From contig CANCXL010000012.1 in NCBI GenBank assembly GCA_947381905.1, forward strand, positions 1 through 52,893: a stretch of DNA of 52,893 bases. The letters run 5' to 3'. A program made the translations under genes and the position numbers. Origin of the DNA: an uncultured Clostridiaceae bacterium. GTDB taxonomy: Bacteria; Bacillota; Clostridia; TANB77; CAG-465. The notes under the pieces were generated by a model that was not told where the DNA came from, did not search any database, and was given only the letters and a program-made list of their open reading frames with translations. Shown one piece after another: positions 34,674 to 42,445 of the stretch; the stretch's first letter is position 1; each line of letters starts with the position of its first letter.

Positions 34674-35207
34674 TTATATTTTTTGGATTTGGTTAAATTC
34701 CAAATCTACTGTTGTTTCTCTACCAAACATAGAGACTTTTACTTTTACTCTCTTCTTTTCTTTGAAGATTTCTTCGATAACAGCTGGATAATTGTAGAAA
34801 GGTTCTGTTGTTATTCTAACACTGTCCCCAACTTCGAAATCTAAGTTTATTATATCTTCTATTCCAAGAGATTGCATATCTTTTTCTGTAAGTGGTAAAG
34901 GTTTATCTCCAACACCTACAAAGTTGAAAACTCCTTTTATGTTTTTAACAACATACCATGTTTCATCAGTCATTATCATTTTTACAAGAACATATCCTGG
35001 AAATACTTTTTTAATAGAAGATTTTTGTTTACCATCTTTTATCTCAATTTCTTCTTCCATAGGAATTATTATTTCTTGTATTTTTTCTTGTATGCCTTTA
35101 TTTTCAACAATTTTCTCTAGAGTTGCTTTTACTTTATTCTCATAACCAGAATAAGTGTATACAACATACCAACGTGCTGATGAATCTGTACCTAAATCAT
35201 TCTCCAC
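34674..35207 (-). CDS. nusG: Transcription termination/antitermination protein NusG
   Basis: NusG binds RNA polymerase and couples transcription to translation or termination. The NGN domain is 'ARWYVVYTYSGYENKVKATLEKIVENK' through 'KVFPGYVLVKMIMTDETWYVVKNIKGVFNFVG' (about 12-105), and the KOW domain is 'FYNYPAVIEEIFKEKKRVKVKVSMFGRETTVDLEF' (about 135-170). GTG at 35207 is preferred: AAGGAG lies 9 bases upstream, whereas TTG at 35216 abuts the ribosome site. The protein is 177 aa. Confidence 0.95.
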   Translation of the reverse strand: MENDLGTDSSARWYVVYTYSGYENKVKATLEKIVENKGIQEKIQEIIIPMEEEIEIKDGKQKSSIKKVFPGYVLVKMIMTDETWYVVKNIKGVFNFVGVGDKPLPLTEKDMQSLGIEDIINLDFEVGDSVRITTEPFYNYPAVIEEIFKEKKRVKVKVSMFGRETTVDLEFNQIQKI

Positions 35208-35263
35208 AACATTCAACTCCTTCTCTTAAAATTATCTTTATAAATAAAAGAACTATATCAATA

Positions 35264-35461
35264 TTAGCCTATTTTAGTTTGTATGAAATTCCAGATGTTT
35301 GTATCTGCAAATTCAAGTATCATATCAAAGCCTAATATTATTGCAGCAAATACAACTACTAGTAATACTACCATAGTTGTGCTTTTAATAAGTTGTTCTT
35401 TTGTTGGCCATACTACTTTTTTTAATTCGCCTTTTACGCCTTTAACAAATCCCTTTGCCAT
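35264..35461 (-). CDS. secE: Preprotein translocase subunit SecE
   Basis: A 65-aa single-pass SecE. It has an amphipathic N-terminus 'FVKGVKGELKKVVWPTKEQLIKSTTMVVLLVVVFAAIILGFDMIL': the conserved 'EL(K)KV(V)WPt' motif (residues 12-20), then the membrane helix (about 28-50). GAGGAG precedes ATG 35461. It sits between rpmG and nusG, the canonical order. Confidence 0.97.
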   Translation of the reverse strand: MAKGFVKGVKGELKKVVWPTKEQLIKSTTMVVLLVVVFAAIILGFDMILEFADTNIWNFIQTKIG

Positions 35462-35482
35462 AACAATTCACTCCTCAATAAA

Positions 35483-35632
35483 CTATTTTGTTTCTTTGTG
35501 TACTGTATGTTTTCCACAGAATTTACAGAATTTTCTTTCTTCAATTCTATCAGGATTGTTTCTTTTATTTTTTTGTGTTTCGTAGTTTCTTTGTTTACAA
35601 TCTGTACACGCCATTGTTATATTTTCTCTCAT
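35483..35632 (-). CDS. rpmG: Ribosomal protein bL33
   Basis: A 49-aa ribosomal protein starting [12 protein letters not shown] and ending KHTVHKETK. The four zinc-ligand cysteines are present as CTDC and CKFC, so it is a zinc-containing (C+) paralog type. GGAGGTG lies 11 bases before the ATG. It is the first gene of the rpmG-secE-nusG-rplKAJL operon. Confidence 0.97.
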   Translation of the reverse strand: MRENITMACTDCKQRNYETQKNKRNNPDRIEERKFCKFCGKHTVHKETK

Positions 35633-35677
35633 TTATAAATACACCTCCACGCTTCTTTAACTCATGTATGCTTGACT

Positions 35678-35706
35678 ATTTTATCATATTTAGTTTTTAA
35701 AGTCAA
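35678..35706 (-). promoter_or_regulatory. Promoter of the rpmG-rplL operon
   Basis: On the minus strand TTGACT (35706-35701), 17-base spacer, TAAAAT (35683-35678), about 45 bases before the rpmG start. Confidence 0.6.
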
Positions 35707-35779
35707 CACAAATCTACTTTTTTTCTAAAAAAACATTATGTTTCCTTTTATGTAATAAAATTAACTTTGTCACAATAAA

Positions 35780-35811
35780 TAAAAGGTTAAACAAATAACC
35801 TTTTATTTTTA
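35780..35811 (-). terminator. Terminator after the small export-protein gene
   Basis: AAAAGGTTA (35781-35789) and TAACCTTTT (35796-35804) with flanking A/T tracts, just after the stop of the gene at 35820. Confidence 0.75.
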
Positions 35812-35819
35812 AACTATTT

Positions 35820-36386
35820 CTATTTTTTACTTTTTTTCTTATTTAATATAATAGATACTATTATTGCTACTACTATTACTGCAATTATAGCTATAAGTCC
35901 TGGCCAACCAAGTATTGATACTACCTTACTTCCAAGTGACATTATAATTCCTGCAAGTATTACTCCAAGCATTATTGCTGTAACACTTGTTTTAAAATCT
36001 ATCTTCAAAAAGCTTGCTGCAAGGGTTCCAGTCCAAGCACCAGTGCCAGGAAGTGGAATTCCTACAAATATAAGTAATGCCCAAAACAATCCTCTATTTC
36101 CAGCAGTTTCTTTTAATTTTTGTCCGCCTTTTTCACCTTTTTGTAAACACCAAGTGAAAAACTTTCCTATTATTTTTTTGTCTTTTCCCCATTCTAAAAA
36201 TTTTCTTGCAAATAAATATATAAATGGAACTGGTATCATATTACATATTATAGCAATTGGATAATATAATAGTATATTAAGTCCTAATCCTTCTGCTATA
36301 GGAATTGCTCCTCTTAATTCTACAATAGGTACCATACTTATTATTCCTATTATTATATATTTAACAAAAATTGGTAAACTTGACAT
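35820..36386 (-). CDS. Small multidrug-export-type membrane protein (COG2426 family)
   Basis: A 188-aa integral membrane protein with about four to five hydrophobic helices (9-25, 36-58, 97-125, 133-155, 158-181). 'VELRGAIPIAEGLGLN' (about 21-36) and 'GRNRGLFWALLIFVGIPLPGTGAWTGTLAA'-type sequence (about 95-125) are the signature of the putative small multidrug-export family. The function name is by homology only and largely untested in the family. It is monocistronic with its own terminator. Confidence 0.8.
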   Translation of the reverse strand: MSSLPIFVKYIIIGIISMVPIVELRGAIPIAEGLGLNILLYYPIAIICNMIPVPFIYLFARKFLEWGKDKKIIGKFFTWCLQKGEKGGQKLKETAGNRGLFWALLIFVGIPLPGTGAWTGTLAASFLKIDFKTSVTAIMLGVILAGIIMSLGSKVVSILGWPGLIAIIAVIVVAIIVSIILNKKKSKK

Positions 36387-36455
36387 TATTTCCTCCTCAA
36401 ATTAATCACATGAAATATATTATAACTTAATTCTATCATTTTAGCAAGCTTAATA

Positions 36456-37301
36456 TTAAATCATATTTTCTCTTATATTGTAAAATAAATGTTGCTGTAT
36501 TATTCCTGCATCTTTTCCGAAATTTTCATCTGCATAGTTTAATATTTCTTTTTTACTTGCCTCTTTATCTTCAAAATAAAGTTTTTTCATAACTCTTTCT
36601 ACCCATACGTCTATTGGAAATACTTCTTGTCTAGAACATGAAAAAAGCAATATACAATCTGCAACTTTTGGACCTATTCCCATTAAAGTTAATAGTAGTG
36701 TTCTTAATTCTTTAGTAGACATTTTTTGCATATCATCTAAATTTATTTCTCCACTATTTATTTTCTTTACAGTATTATATATATATTTATCTCTAAATCC
36801 AACTCCACATTGTCTATACTCATCTACTGTTACATTTGCAAGCTCTTCTGGTCTTGGAAATAAATAGTATTTTTCTCCATCAAACTCAATTTCTTTCCCA
36901 AATCTTCTAGATATTTCATTTACAGATTTAGATATTCTTGGAATATTATTATTTGCAGATATTATATATGAAATAATTGTTTCAAAAAAATCTTGTTTTA
37001 TATGTCTAAGACCTGTTGTGTTTTTTACAGCTTCTTTAACATACTTATCTACTTTTGAAATTCTTTCCTCTATTTCTTTATAATCTTTATTTAATTCAAA
37101 ATATTCTTTTACAATATTTTCTAAATTTTCTTCATTATTACTTCTTACATATATTGTATTTCCATCTTGTCTAATTTTTATTGCTCTATCTCTAATTATA
37201 CCAACATAATAGTCATCTATTAATTTCCATCTAAAACATTGTCCACATTCTAATGTATATTTTAGATTAAAATACTTAGTATCAATTGCTAATTCTTTCA
37301 A
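36456..37301 (-). CDS. ogg: 8-oxoguanine DNA glycosylase/AP lyase
   Basis: A 281-aa OGG1-type glycosylase that removes 8-oxoguanine and cleaves the strand. The N-terminal 'ECGQCFRWKLIDDYYVGII' matches the family's first domain. The helix-hairpin-helix is 'LLTLMGIGPKVADCILLFSCSRQEVFPIDVWVERVMKKLY', with catalytic Lys in GIGPKVADC and Asp in FPIDVWVER. The start is TTG at 37301 with GGGGAG upstream, one base after the stop of the preceding Nudix gene, so the two are co-translated. Confidence 0.92.
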   Translation of the reverse strand: MKELAIDTKYFNLKYTLECGQCFRWKLIDDYYVGIIRDRAIKIRQDGNTIYVRSNNEENLENIVKEYFELNKDYKEIEERISKVDKYVKEAVKNTTGLRHIKQDFFETIISYIISANNNIPRISKSVNEISRRFGKEIEFDGEKYYLFPRPEELANVTVDEYRQCGVGFRDKYIYNTVKKINSGEINLDDMQKMSTKELRTLLLTLMGIGPKVADCILLFSCSRQEVFPIDVWVERVMKKLYFEDKEASKKEILNYADENFGKDAGIIQQHLFYNIRENMI

Positions 37302-37302
37302 T

Positions 37303-37749
37303 TTATATCTCCCCTTCTTTATAGAAAATGTTCTCTTTATATCTATTTATTATTTCAAGACTAGAATTACATGTATTTTGAGGTAAATTATTTATATCTG
37401 TCCACATATATGACACATGTTCTTGTGTTTTACCAAGATCTATATTGCCACTAAAATTATCACAGACTAAACCTATAGTTGCATAATGTGCATATTCATT
37501 ATAATCATTTATAAGACATATAACTTTTGCATTCTTTATGTCTAAATTAGTTTCTTGCTTTACTTTTCTTATTGCAGCACTTTCAAACTCTTCTCCAAAT
37601 TTCACCTTACCTGCTGGCAAAGTATATTGCCCTTCATATCTCATATTGCTATCTGCAACTTCACTATCACTATTTCGTAAGAGTAAAAGTATTTGTTTCT
37701 TGTCATTTAGTAAAATTACTCCTATGCCTATTCCCATTATCTTATCCAT
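37303..37749 (-). CDS. Nudix-fold protein with a degenerate Nudix box (copy 2)
   Basis: A 148-aa MutT-like protein upstream of ogg. The box reads 'GKVKFGEEFESAAIRKVKQETNL': the consensus REUxEE is R-K-V-K-Q-E, so two of three catalytic glutamates are Lys and Gln. The first strand 'GIGIGVILLNDKKQILLLLRNSD' and 'GQYTLPAGKVKFGE' are otherwise normal. It may be inactive on nucleotides or use another mechanism. Together with ogg it forms a two-gene unit that, if active, would handle oxidised purines in both pool and DNA. Confidence 0.8.
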   Translation of the reverse strand: MDKIMGIGIGVILLNDKKQILLLLRNSDSEVADSNMRYEGQYTLPAGKVKFGEEFESAAIRKVKQETNLDIKNAKVICLINDYNEYAHYATIGLVCDNFSGNIDLGKTQEHVSYMWTDINNLPQNTCNSSLEIINRYKENIFYKEGEI

Positions 37750-37834
37750 GTTCTACCTCTAAATTTCTTGTAAATTATATCATTATTTACAAATTAAGAC
37801 AATATATATGTATTATAATTAAATAATATATAGC

Positions 37835-37863
37835 TTTACAGAATTACATTTTTATTGTATAAT
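37835..37863 (+). promoter_or_regulatory. Promoter of the plsC-like gene
   Basis: TTTACA (37835-37840), 17-base spacer, TATAAT (37858-37863). The expected start is near 37870, about 30 bases before ATG 37901. Confidence 0.65.
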
Positions 37864-37900
37864 GATTTTTATAAGAGCTATAAAACTCAAGGGGGATATT

Positions 37901-38554
37901 ATGGGTAAAGCTTTAAAAGTAATAGGTAAGTTTATAATAGGAAATTTATATAGAGTTAAAGAATATAACAAACCAGATTTGTCTAATGGTTCATATATTC
38001 TTTGTCCAAATCATGTAAGTGATGCTGATGGTCCAGTAATGTGGACTCATAACAATAATATAAGAATACTTGCAAAAAAAGAATGTTTTCAGCACAAATT
38101 TATGGCAGTATTTCTTAATATGATTGATGTTGTAAAAATAGATAGAGACAGACACAATGGTGTTGAACTTTTAGAAGCCATAGACTATTTCAAAGATGGA
38201 AAAAACAAATTATTTATGCTATTTCCACAAGGGACAATATCTGATTTGAATAAAAACAAATTATCTAGAATAAAGTCTGGTGCATTCTTTATTTCTGCTA
38301 AAGCAAATGTACCAATTGTTCCAGTATTTTTAGAACAACCTAGACCATTTAAAAAGACAAGAGTTGTATACGGCTCACCTATTTATATGGAAGGTGCAGT
38401 TGTAGATGGGAAAGTAGATAAAAAAGTATTAGAAAAATATAGAGCTCAGTGGCAACAAGAAGTATTTAAACTACAAGATATGGCAACAAAATTTGAAAGC
38501 AGACCTATTAGAAAATTAAAATTAAAACCAAAACATCAAAATAATAATGAATAA
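37901..38554 (+). CDS. plsC: PlsC-type lysophospholipid acyltransferase
   Basis: A 217-aa glycerolipid acyltransferase-family protein that would acylate lysophosphatidic acid to phosphatidic acid. Motif I is 'CPNHVSDADGP' (H-x4-D intact). Motif III is 'LFPQGTISD' instead of FPEGTRS, so the conserved Glu is Gln and the Arg is Ile. 'IKSGAFFISAKANVPIVPVFLE' is the motif IV region. ATG 37901 follows a GGGGGA site; an earlier in-frame ATG at 37862 lies on the -10 box. Its substrate may differ from standard PlsC. Confidence 0.78.
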   Translation: MGKALKVIGKFIIGNLYRVKEYNKPDLSNGSYILCPNHVSDADGPVMWTHNNNIRILAKKECFQHKFMAVFLNMIDVVKIDRDRHNGVELLEAIDYFKDGKNKLFMLFPQGTISDLNKNKLSRIKSGAFFISAKANVPIVPVFLEQPRPFKKTRVVYGSPIYMEGAVVDGKVDKKVLEKYRAQWQQEVFKLQDMATKFESRPIRKLKLKPKHQNNNE

Positions 38555-38563
38555 AAAAAGTCA

Positions 38564-38592
38564 AAGGGAATGATATACTCATTCCCTTATTA
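38564..38592. terminator. Bidirectional terminator
   Basis: AAGGGAATGA (38564-38573) and TCATTCCCTT (38579-38588), between the convergent plsC-like and Nudix genes. Confidence 0.85.
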
Positions 38593-38594
38593 TT

Positions 38595-39071
38595 TTAGTC
38601 TCTTACAACAAAAGTTTCAAATTTTGTACTTTTTACTATATCTTTTATCACATATGGCTTTATTGCTTCATCATCTATTTTATCTAAATCTATAAACTCA
38701 TAGTATCTATCTTTTGAATCATAATTTATAAATTCTTCTTTTTTTCTATGAACAAGCTCATCATTTTCATCTAGTTTTATTCTATATACAAAGTATAATT
38801 CATGAAATTTAGCATTATTATTTGTAAAAAAGTTTTCTATTATATCTTGAAGCACAATCTCCTTTTTAGATATATCAAAATGCATTTCTTCTTGTATCTC
38901 ACGTATTAATGCACTTTTAATATCTTCTAATGTTTTTATTCTACCTCCTGGCAAAACTCCATGTGTAGGTTTATATCCTTTTTCAATTATAACCGAATTG
39001 TTATACTCAAATATAGCTCCTACTCTAAAATTAAATTTTACATCATTAATTAATATAGATATATCTTCCAT
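38595..39071 (-). CDS. Nudix hydrolase (copy 3)
   Basis: A 158-aa Nudix protein with an intact box 'GGRIKTLEDIKSALIREIQEEMHF' (about 39-62; RExxEE present). The preceding 'VRVGAIFEYNNSVIIEKGYKPTHGVLPGG'-type strand and loop are normal. ATG 39071 follows AAGGAGAG; a start at 39089 would overlap the ribosome site. The substrate cannot be assigned. It is divergent from the hydrolase at 39234. Confidence 0.83.
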   Translation of the reverse strand: MEDISILINDVKFNFRVGAIFEYNNSVIIEKGYKPTHGVLPGGRIKTLEDIKSALIREIQEEMHFDISKKEIVLQDIIENFFTNNNAKFHELYFVYRIKLDENDELVHRKKEEFINYDSKDRYYEFIDLDKIDDEAIKPYVIKDIVKSTKFETFVVRD

Positions 39072-39233
39072 TTTCTCTCTCCTTAACAACTTTAATAATT
39101 ATAGCACACAAGATTTAATATAACAATATAAGTAATAATGTATATAGATAAAATATATGTTAATTTAATATTTAATATAGATTATTAAACAAATTTGTAG
39201 TATAACTTTAGTAAAATGAATTAGGAGGACATT

Positions 39234-39788
39234 ATGAATAACAATTATTTATTATTACATGGAAGCTTTGGTAGTCCATTTTCTAACTGGTTACCATATT
39301 TAAGAAACACTTTAGAAAAAGATAACAATATAGTTTATACGCCAGACTTTCCTACAGGTGTTGGATACCAAAATTATGAAAGTTGGTCTAAACTATTAAA
39401 AGTATATTTAGATTTAAACATAATAAATGAAAACACAATAATTTTTGCACACTCTATTGCACCAGTATTTATCTGCAAATTTTTAGTAGAAAATAAAATC
39501 AAAGTAAAAAGATTAGTACTTGTATGTGGTTTTAACAATTATTTTGGAATAGATAAAGACTATGATACTGTAAATGGTAGCATGTATTTTGATAACCTAG
39601 AAGACATCAAAAATTATTGTAACGATATTACTTGCTTCTATTCAGACAATGATCCATATGTAAAATATGAAGCAGAAAAAGAATTTGCAGATACAATAAC
39701 AAATAAACAAATTCTTATACCAAATGGTGGACATCTAAACTCTGAATCTGGATATACAGAATTTAAAGAATTACTTAAATTTATATAA
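39234..39788 (+). CDS. RBBP9/YdeN-type alpha/beta hydrolase
   Basis: A 184-aa compact serine-hydrolase-fold protein. 'NYLLLHGSFGSPFSNWLPYLRNTL' is the first strand and oxyanion loop, 'IIFAHSIAPVFICKFLV' the nucleophile elbow (A-H-S-I-A with Ser present), 'YSDNDPYV' the acid and 'IPNGGHLNSESGY' the catalytic His. It resembles the RBBP9/YdeN group of small hydrolases of unknown physiological substrate. AGGAGG precedes the ATG, and the histidine-phosphatase gene follows by 22 bases in the same direction. Confidence 0.8.
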   Translation: MNNNYLLLHGSFGSPFSNWLPYLRNTLEKDNNIVYTPDFPTGVGYQNYESWSKLLKVYLDLNIINENTIIFAHSIAPVFICKFLVENKIKVKRLVLVCGFNNYFGIDKDYDTVNGSMYFDNLEDIKNYCNDITCFYSDNDPYVKYEAEKEFADTITNKQILIPNGGHLNSESGYTEFKELLKFI

Positions 39789-39810
39789 CTACAATTAAGG
39801 AGTAACTATA

Positions 39811-40353
39811 ATGTCAGTAAAAATAACTTATTTTGTTCATGGAACAACAACAGATAACATAGAACATAAAGCTACAGGTTGGTTGCCTGGTGAATTATCT
39901 CCTAAAGGAATTTTGCAAAGTACTGAGTTAAAAAATTTAATAAATATAGATGATTTTGATATTGTATTTTGTTCAGATTTAAAAAGAGCTGTTGACTCTG
40001 CCAAAAACATTTTTGAAAATTCTAAAAAAATTATTCAAGATCAAAGATTAAGAGAATGTAACTATGGAGAACTAAACGGAAAAGATAGTAGTCTTGTAAA
40101 ATACGAAAATCATATTACAGAAAAATTCCCAAATGGCGAGAATATGTTAGATATCGAAAAAAGAATAAAAGAATTCTGTGATTATCTTTTAAAGAATTGT
40201 AACAATCAACATGTAGCAATTGTTGCTCATAAAGCTCCTCAACTTGCACTTCAAGTTATTACTGAAGGAAAAACTTGGGAACAAGCAATACAGGAAGACT
40301 GGAGAAAAACAAAATCTTGGCAACCTGGTTGGACCTATATAATAAAAGATTAA
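39811..40353 (+). CDS. Histidine-phosphatase-family protein with a variant RHG motif
   Basis: A 180-aa phosphoglycerate-mutase-like protein. The catalytic motif, normally RHG(E/Q)T, reads F-V-H-G-T-T; the phospho-accepting His stays but the preceding Arg is Val. 'VFCSDLKRAVDSAKNIF' and 'RLRECNYGELNGKD' supply the next Arg and Glu, and 'VAIVAHKAPQLALQVI' the second His. 'ATGWLPGELSPKG' is typical of a divergent subgroup. It probably has an organophosphate substrate, not identified. AAGGAG precedes the ATG; it is co-transcribed with the hydrolase at 39234. Confidence 0.78.
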   Translation: MSVKITYFVHGTTTDNIEHKATGWLPGELSPKGILQSTELKNLINIDDFDIVFCSDLKRAVDSAKNIFENSKKIIQDQRLRECNYGELNGKDSSLVKYENHITEKFPNGENMLDIEKRIKEFCDYLLKNCNNQHVAIVAHKAPQLALQVITEGKTWEQAIQEDWRKTKSWQPGWTYIIKD

Positions 40354-40442
40354 AATACATACTGCTCTAAACAAAAATACTTTAGGGTGGTTTATTTTTT
40401 ATTATATTAGATATTTTTATATCATTTACAGAAATTAAAAAA

Positions 40443-40470
40443 ATCAGCCTTAAAAGACTGATAAAAAAAA
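40443..40470 (+). terminator. Weak terminator after the histidine-phosphatase gene
   Basis: ATCAG(CCTTAAAAGA)CTGAT followed by an A-rich stretch. The stem is short. Confidence 0.35.
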
Positions 40471-40481
40471 TTGGAGCGGGT
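40471..40481. repeat. Partial copy of the tRNA-Gly 3' end (candidate att site)
   Basis: TTGGAGCGGGT at 40471-40481 is identical to 42182-42192, where it is the complement of the tRNA-Gly acceptor 3' strand plus CCA. Flanking bases differ, so this is not a second tRNA gene. It is placed as expected for the distal boundary of an element integrated at the tRNA. Confidence 0.5.
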
Positions 40482-40553
40482 CACATACAAGTTACGAACT
40501 TTGTTCTCTTTCTATATTAATTAGAATAAATCTTCTACAATAATTCAATATTT

Positions 40554-41390
40554 TTATTCTTCTAAACCAATTATGCAACTTAATTTTTCCATAGCACTTA
40601 TTACTTCTTCAAATTTTACTTCATTTGCATATGGATAATGATTAGAATAGTTTATCCACATTTCTTTAATAAAGTCTGCGTTCTTTATATCATTTAACAC
40701 ACTATTAACATTACTAATATCTGTTTTTCTCTTTTCAAATGTTTTATTTATAGCTGTTTTTAATATTTCTTCTGAAAACTCTTTATTTTTAATTAAATAA
40801 TATAAATCATAATAATCTTTCATTCTACTATTTAATACACCTCTTGATATTAATGTTTGAAACTTTTCTGCAATTATACTCTCTATGTTATATGCCATAA
40901 TTTTCAAATTTCTATCTTCAAATAACATTTTATAATTGTATTCTATTTCTCTTGGTGTAATTAAGTCTCCAGTCGCTATATCTATACTTAGATTAACTTT
41001 CAAATGGTCAAACATAGCTAATATATTATATCTTAAGCCGCTATATTCATCCTCTTCTTTTATCGGCTTTGAGTTCTTAATGCTAAATTCTACTCCATCT
41101 TCTAAATTTATATCTAATATTTCTTTTAACACAGAATACAACTCTTGATCTGTTAGCGTAATTCCTCTAATACATGTATCCATATCCATTGTTGTTCTTG
41201 TGTCTATACCCATAATTGATGATAACAACAAGCCACCTTTTAATATAAAATTATATTTATATTTTGAAACAGATAATCTTTCTAATATCCTTTCAAACAT
41301 ATAATTTTGTAGTACTTCATTTACATTTATATTATTTTCTTTAGCTAAATTCTTTGATTTATCTATCAATCCTTTAGCACTTTTTATCAT
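40554..41390 (-). CDS. abiEii: AbiEii-type nucleotidyltransferase toxin
   Basis: A 278-aa DUF1814 (AbiEii/AbiGii) toxin of type IV toxin-antitoxin systems; family members stall growth by nucleotidyl transfer, giving phage abortive infection. The motif 'FILKGGLLLSSIMGIDTRTTMDMDTCIRG' (about 46-74) carries the KGG and D-x-D metal site. 'DIATGDLITPREIEY' (about 140) and 'YNIESIIAEKFQTLISRGVLNSRMKDYYDLYYL' (about 162-195) are the other conserved blocks. The start ATGA overlaps the antitoxin stop by 4 bases. All motifs look intact. Confidence 0.9.
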   Translation of the reverse strand: MIKSAKGLIDKSKNLAKENNINVNEVLQNYMFERILERLSVSKYKYNFILKGGLLLSSIMGIDTRTTMDMDTCIRGITLTDQELYSVLKEILDINLEDGVEFSIKNSKPIKEEDEYSGLRYNILAMFDHLKVNLSIDIATGDLITPREIEYNYKMLFEDRNLKIMAYNIESIIAEKFQTLISRGVLNSRMKDYYDLYYLIKNKEFSEEILKTAINKTFEKRKTDISNVNSVLNDIKNADFIKEMWINYSNHYPYANEVKFEEVISAMEKLSCIIGLEE

Positions 41391-41971
41391 ATAATCGCCT
41401 CCATATAATTTTTTACTTTATCATATATCTTCATCTTTTTAGCATATTCAAACATTACACTAGCATTAAATTCTTTACTTTTTATACAGTTTTTAATTAC
41501 TTTATTTCTAATTTCTATATCCATACTATCTTTATTTTTTATAAGGTCGCACACTGTTCTTTCTAAATTATATACTCTTACTTTGGTTCCTAATGGTGTT
41601 TCTTTATAACTTACTCCTAGTTCAAATACCTCTTCCTTTATTCTATATACATTAACAAAATCTTTAAACAAATATGGATTATAGTTTTTAGGAATTGATA
41701 CATCCATATTTATTGGTGTTCTTTCAGTCATTTCATATAGATACAATGCTGTATTATATGAAAATATTGTTTTAGGATATCTTAATTGGAATACATAGTA
41801 TTCATCATATTTATAGTCTTTAGTAACATAGATTCCCCTAGCTATTTTCTCTATTATTCCTTTCTTCTCAATTTTTGATAAATATATTCTAGATATCCCA
41901 TAACTCTCTAGTACAGATGGTGTTATTATATTGTTATTTTCTTTCATAATACTCAAAACTTTCTCTATCAT
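41387..41971 (-). CDS. abiEi: AbiEi-type antitoxin/repressor
   Basis: A 194-aa antitoxin of the AbiEi family: an N-terminal winged helix-turn-helix ('ITPSVLESYGISRIYLSKIEKKGIIEKIARGIYV', about 18-51), followed by the antitoxin domain. Known AbiEi proteins bind inverted repeats in their own promoter and repress the operon. ATG 41971 has GAGGA at the right distance; the in-frame ATG at 41977 abuts it. A perfect 7-bp inverted repeat straddles the promoter just upstream. It is first of the two-gene operon. Confidence 0.88.
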   Translation of the reverse strand: MIEKVLSIMKENNNIITPSVLESYGISRIYLSKIEKKGIIEKIARGIYVTKDYKYDEYYVFQLRYPKTIFSYNTALYLYEMTERTPINMDVSIPKNYNPYLFKDFVNVYRIKEEVFELGVSYKETPLGTKVRVYNLERTVCDLIKNKDSMDIEIRNKVIKNCIKSKEFNASVMFEYAKKMKIYDKVKNYMEAII

Positions 41972-41994
41972 ATCCATTCCTCGCTTTTACATTC

Positions 41995-42031
41995 ATGCCA
42001 CTATTTTACCATTCTGTGGCATATTTGTAAA
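41995..42031 (-). promoter_or_regulatory. abiE promoter with overlapping inverted-repeat operator
   Basis: On the minus strand TTTACA (42031-42026), 17-base spacer, TAAAAT (42008-42003). The inverted repeat ATGCCAC (41995-42001) and GTGGCAT (42016-42022), 14 bases apart, spans the spacer and -10, as expected for an AbiEi operator. Confidence 0.65.
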
Positions 42032-42065
42032 TATATTTTGTGCGATTTTATTTAGTTTATACGAA

Positions 42066-42099
42066 AATAACTGAAATAGTAAATTCTATTTCAGTTATT
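42066..42099. repeat. 14-bp perfect inverted repeat
   Basis: AATAACTGAAATAG (42066-42079) and CTATTTCAGTTATT (42086-42099) with a 6-base loop. It could be a terminator or element-end structure; T-runs are weak on both sides. Confidence 0.5.
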
Positions 42100-42157
42100 T
42101 GGGTAATCCTTATCACATATTTTAGTTTTTTCATGTATCTTATTATATACAAAAATA

Positions 42158-42178
42158 AATACTCCCATATGGGAGTAC
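42158..42178 (-). terminator. Terminator of tRNA-Gly
   Basis: TACTCCCATATGGGAGTA palindrome (42160-42177) five bases past the tRNA 3' end, followed on the minus strand by TTTATTTTTG. Confidence 0.7.
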
Positions 42179-42182
42179 ATGT

Positions 42183-42256
42183 TGGAGCGGGTGATGAGAA
42201 TCGGACTCACGTATTCAGCTTGGAAGGCTGACGTTCTACCATTGAACTACACCCGC
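42183..42256 (-). tRNA. tRNA-Gly (anticodon UCC)
   Basis: Acceptor GCGGGTG / CACCCGC, discriminator T, encoded CCA. The anticodon loop CTTCCAA gives UCC, and the T-arm is GAGTCCGATTCTC. 74 nt. The 3' end is the candidate integration site of the AbiE cassette. Confidence 0.96.
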
Positions 42257-42417
42257 AATCAACTTACATTAATTATTATACTCACTTGTACCCATTTTGT
42301 CAACACTTTTTTAATATTTTTTTAAACTTTTTTTATTCTTATTATATATTATGTTTTCTTTTTAACTTTTATTCATCTATTTAAGTAGAAATTTCAAAAT
42401 ATATATTTTTATAAAAA

Positions 42418-42445
42418 AATAAGGTAGTTTATCACTACCCTATTT
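42418..42445 (-). terminator. Terminator after the YitT-family gene
   Basis: AGGTAGT / ACTACCCT hairpin (42421-42441) overlapping the last codons, with TTATTTTTTTAT following on the minus strand. Confidence 0.65.

Noticed and set aside
40471-40545. A second tRNA-Gly gene or tRNA fragment at 40471
   Set aside because: Only 11 bases match; the D, anticodon and T arms are absent. It is treated as a partial repeat.
42040-42231. A short plus-strand frame crossing tRNA-Gly
   Set aside because: It overlaps the tRNA and the inverted repeat, with no ribosome site or protein-like composition.
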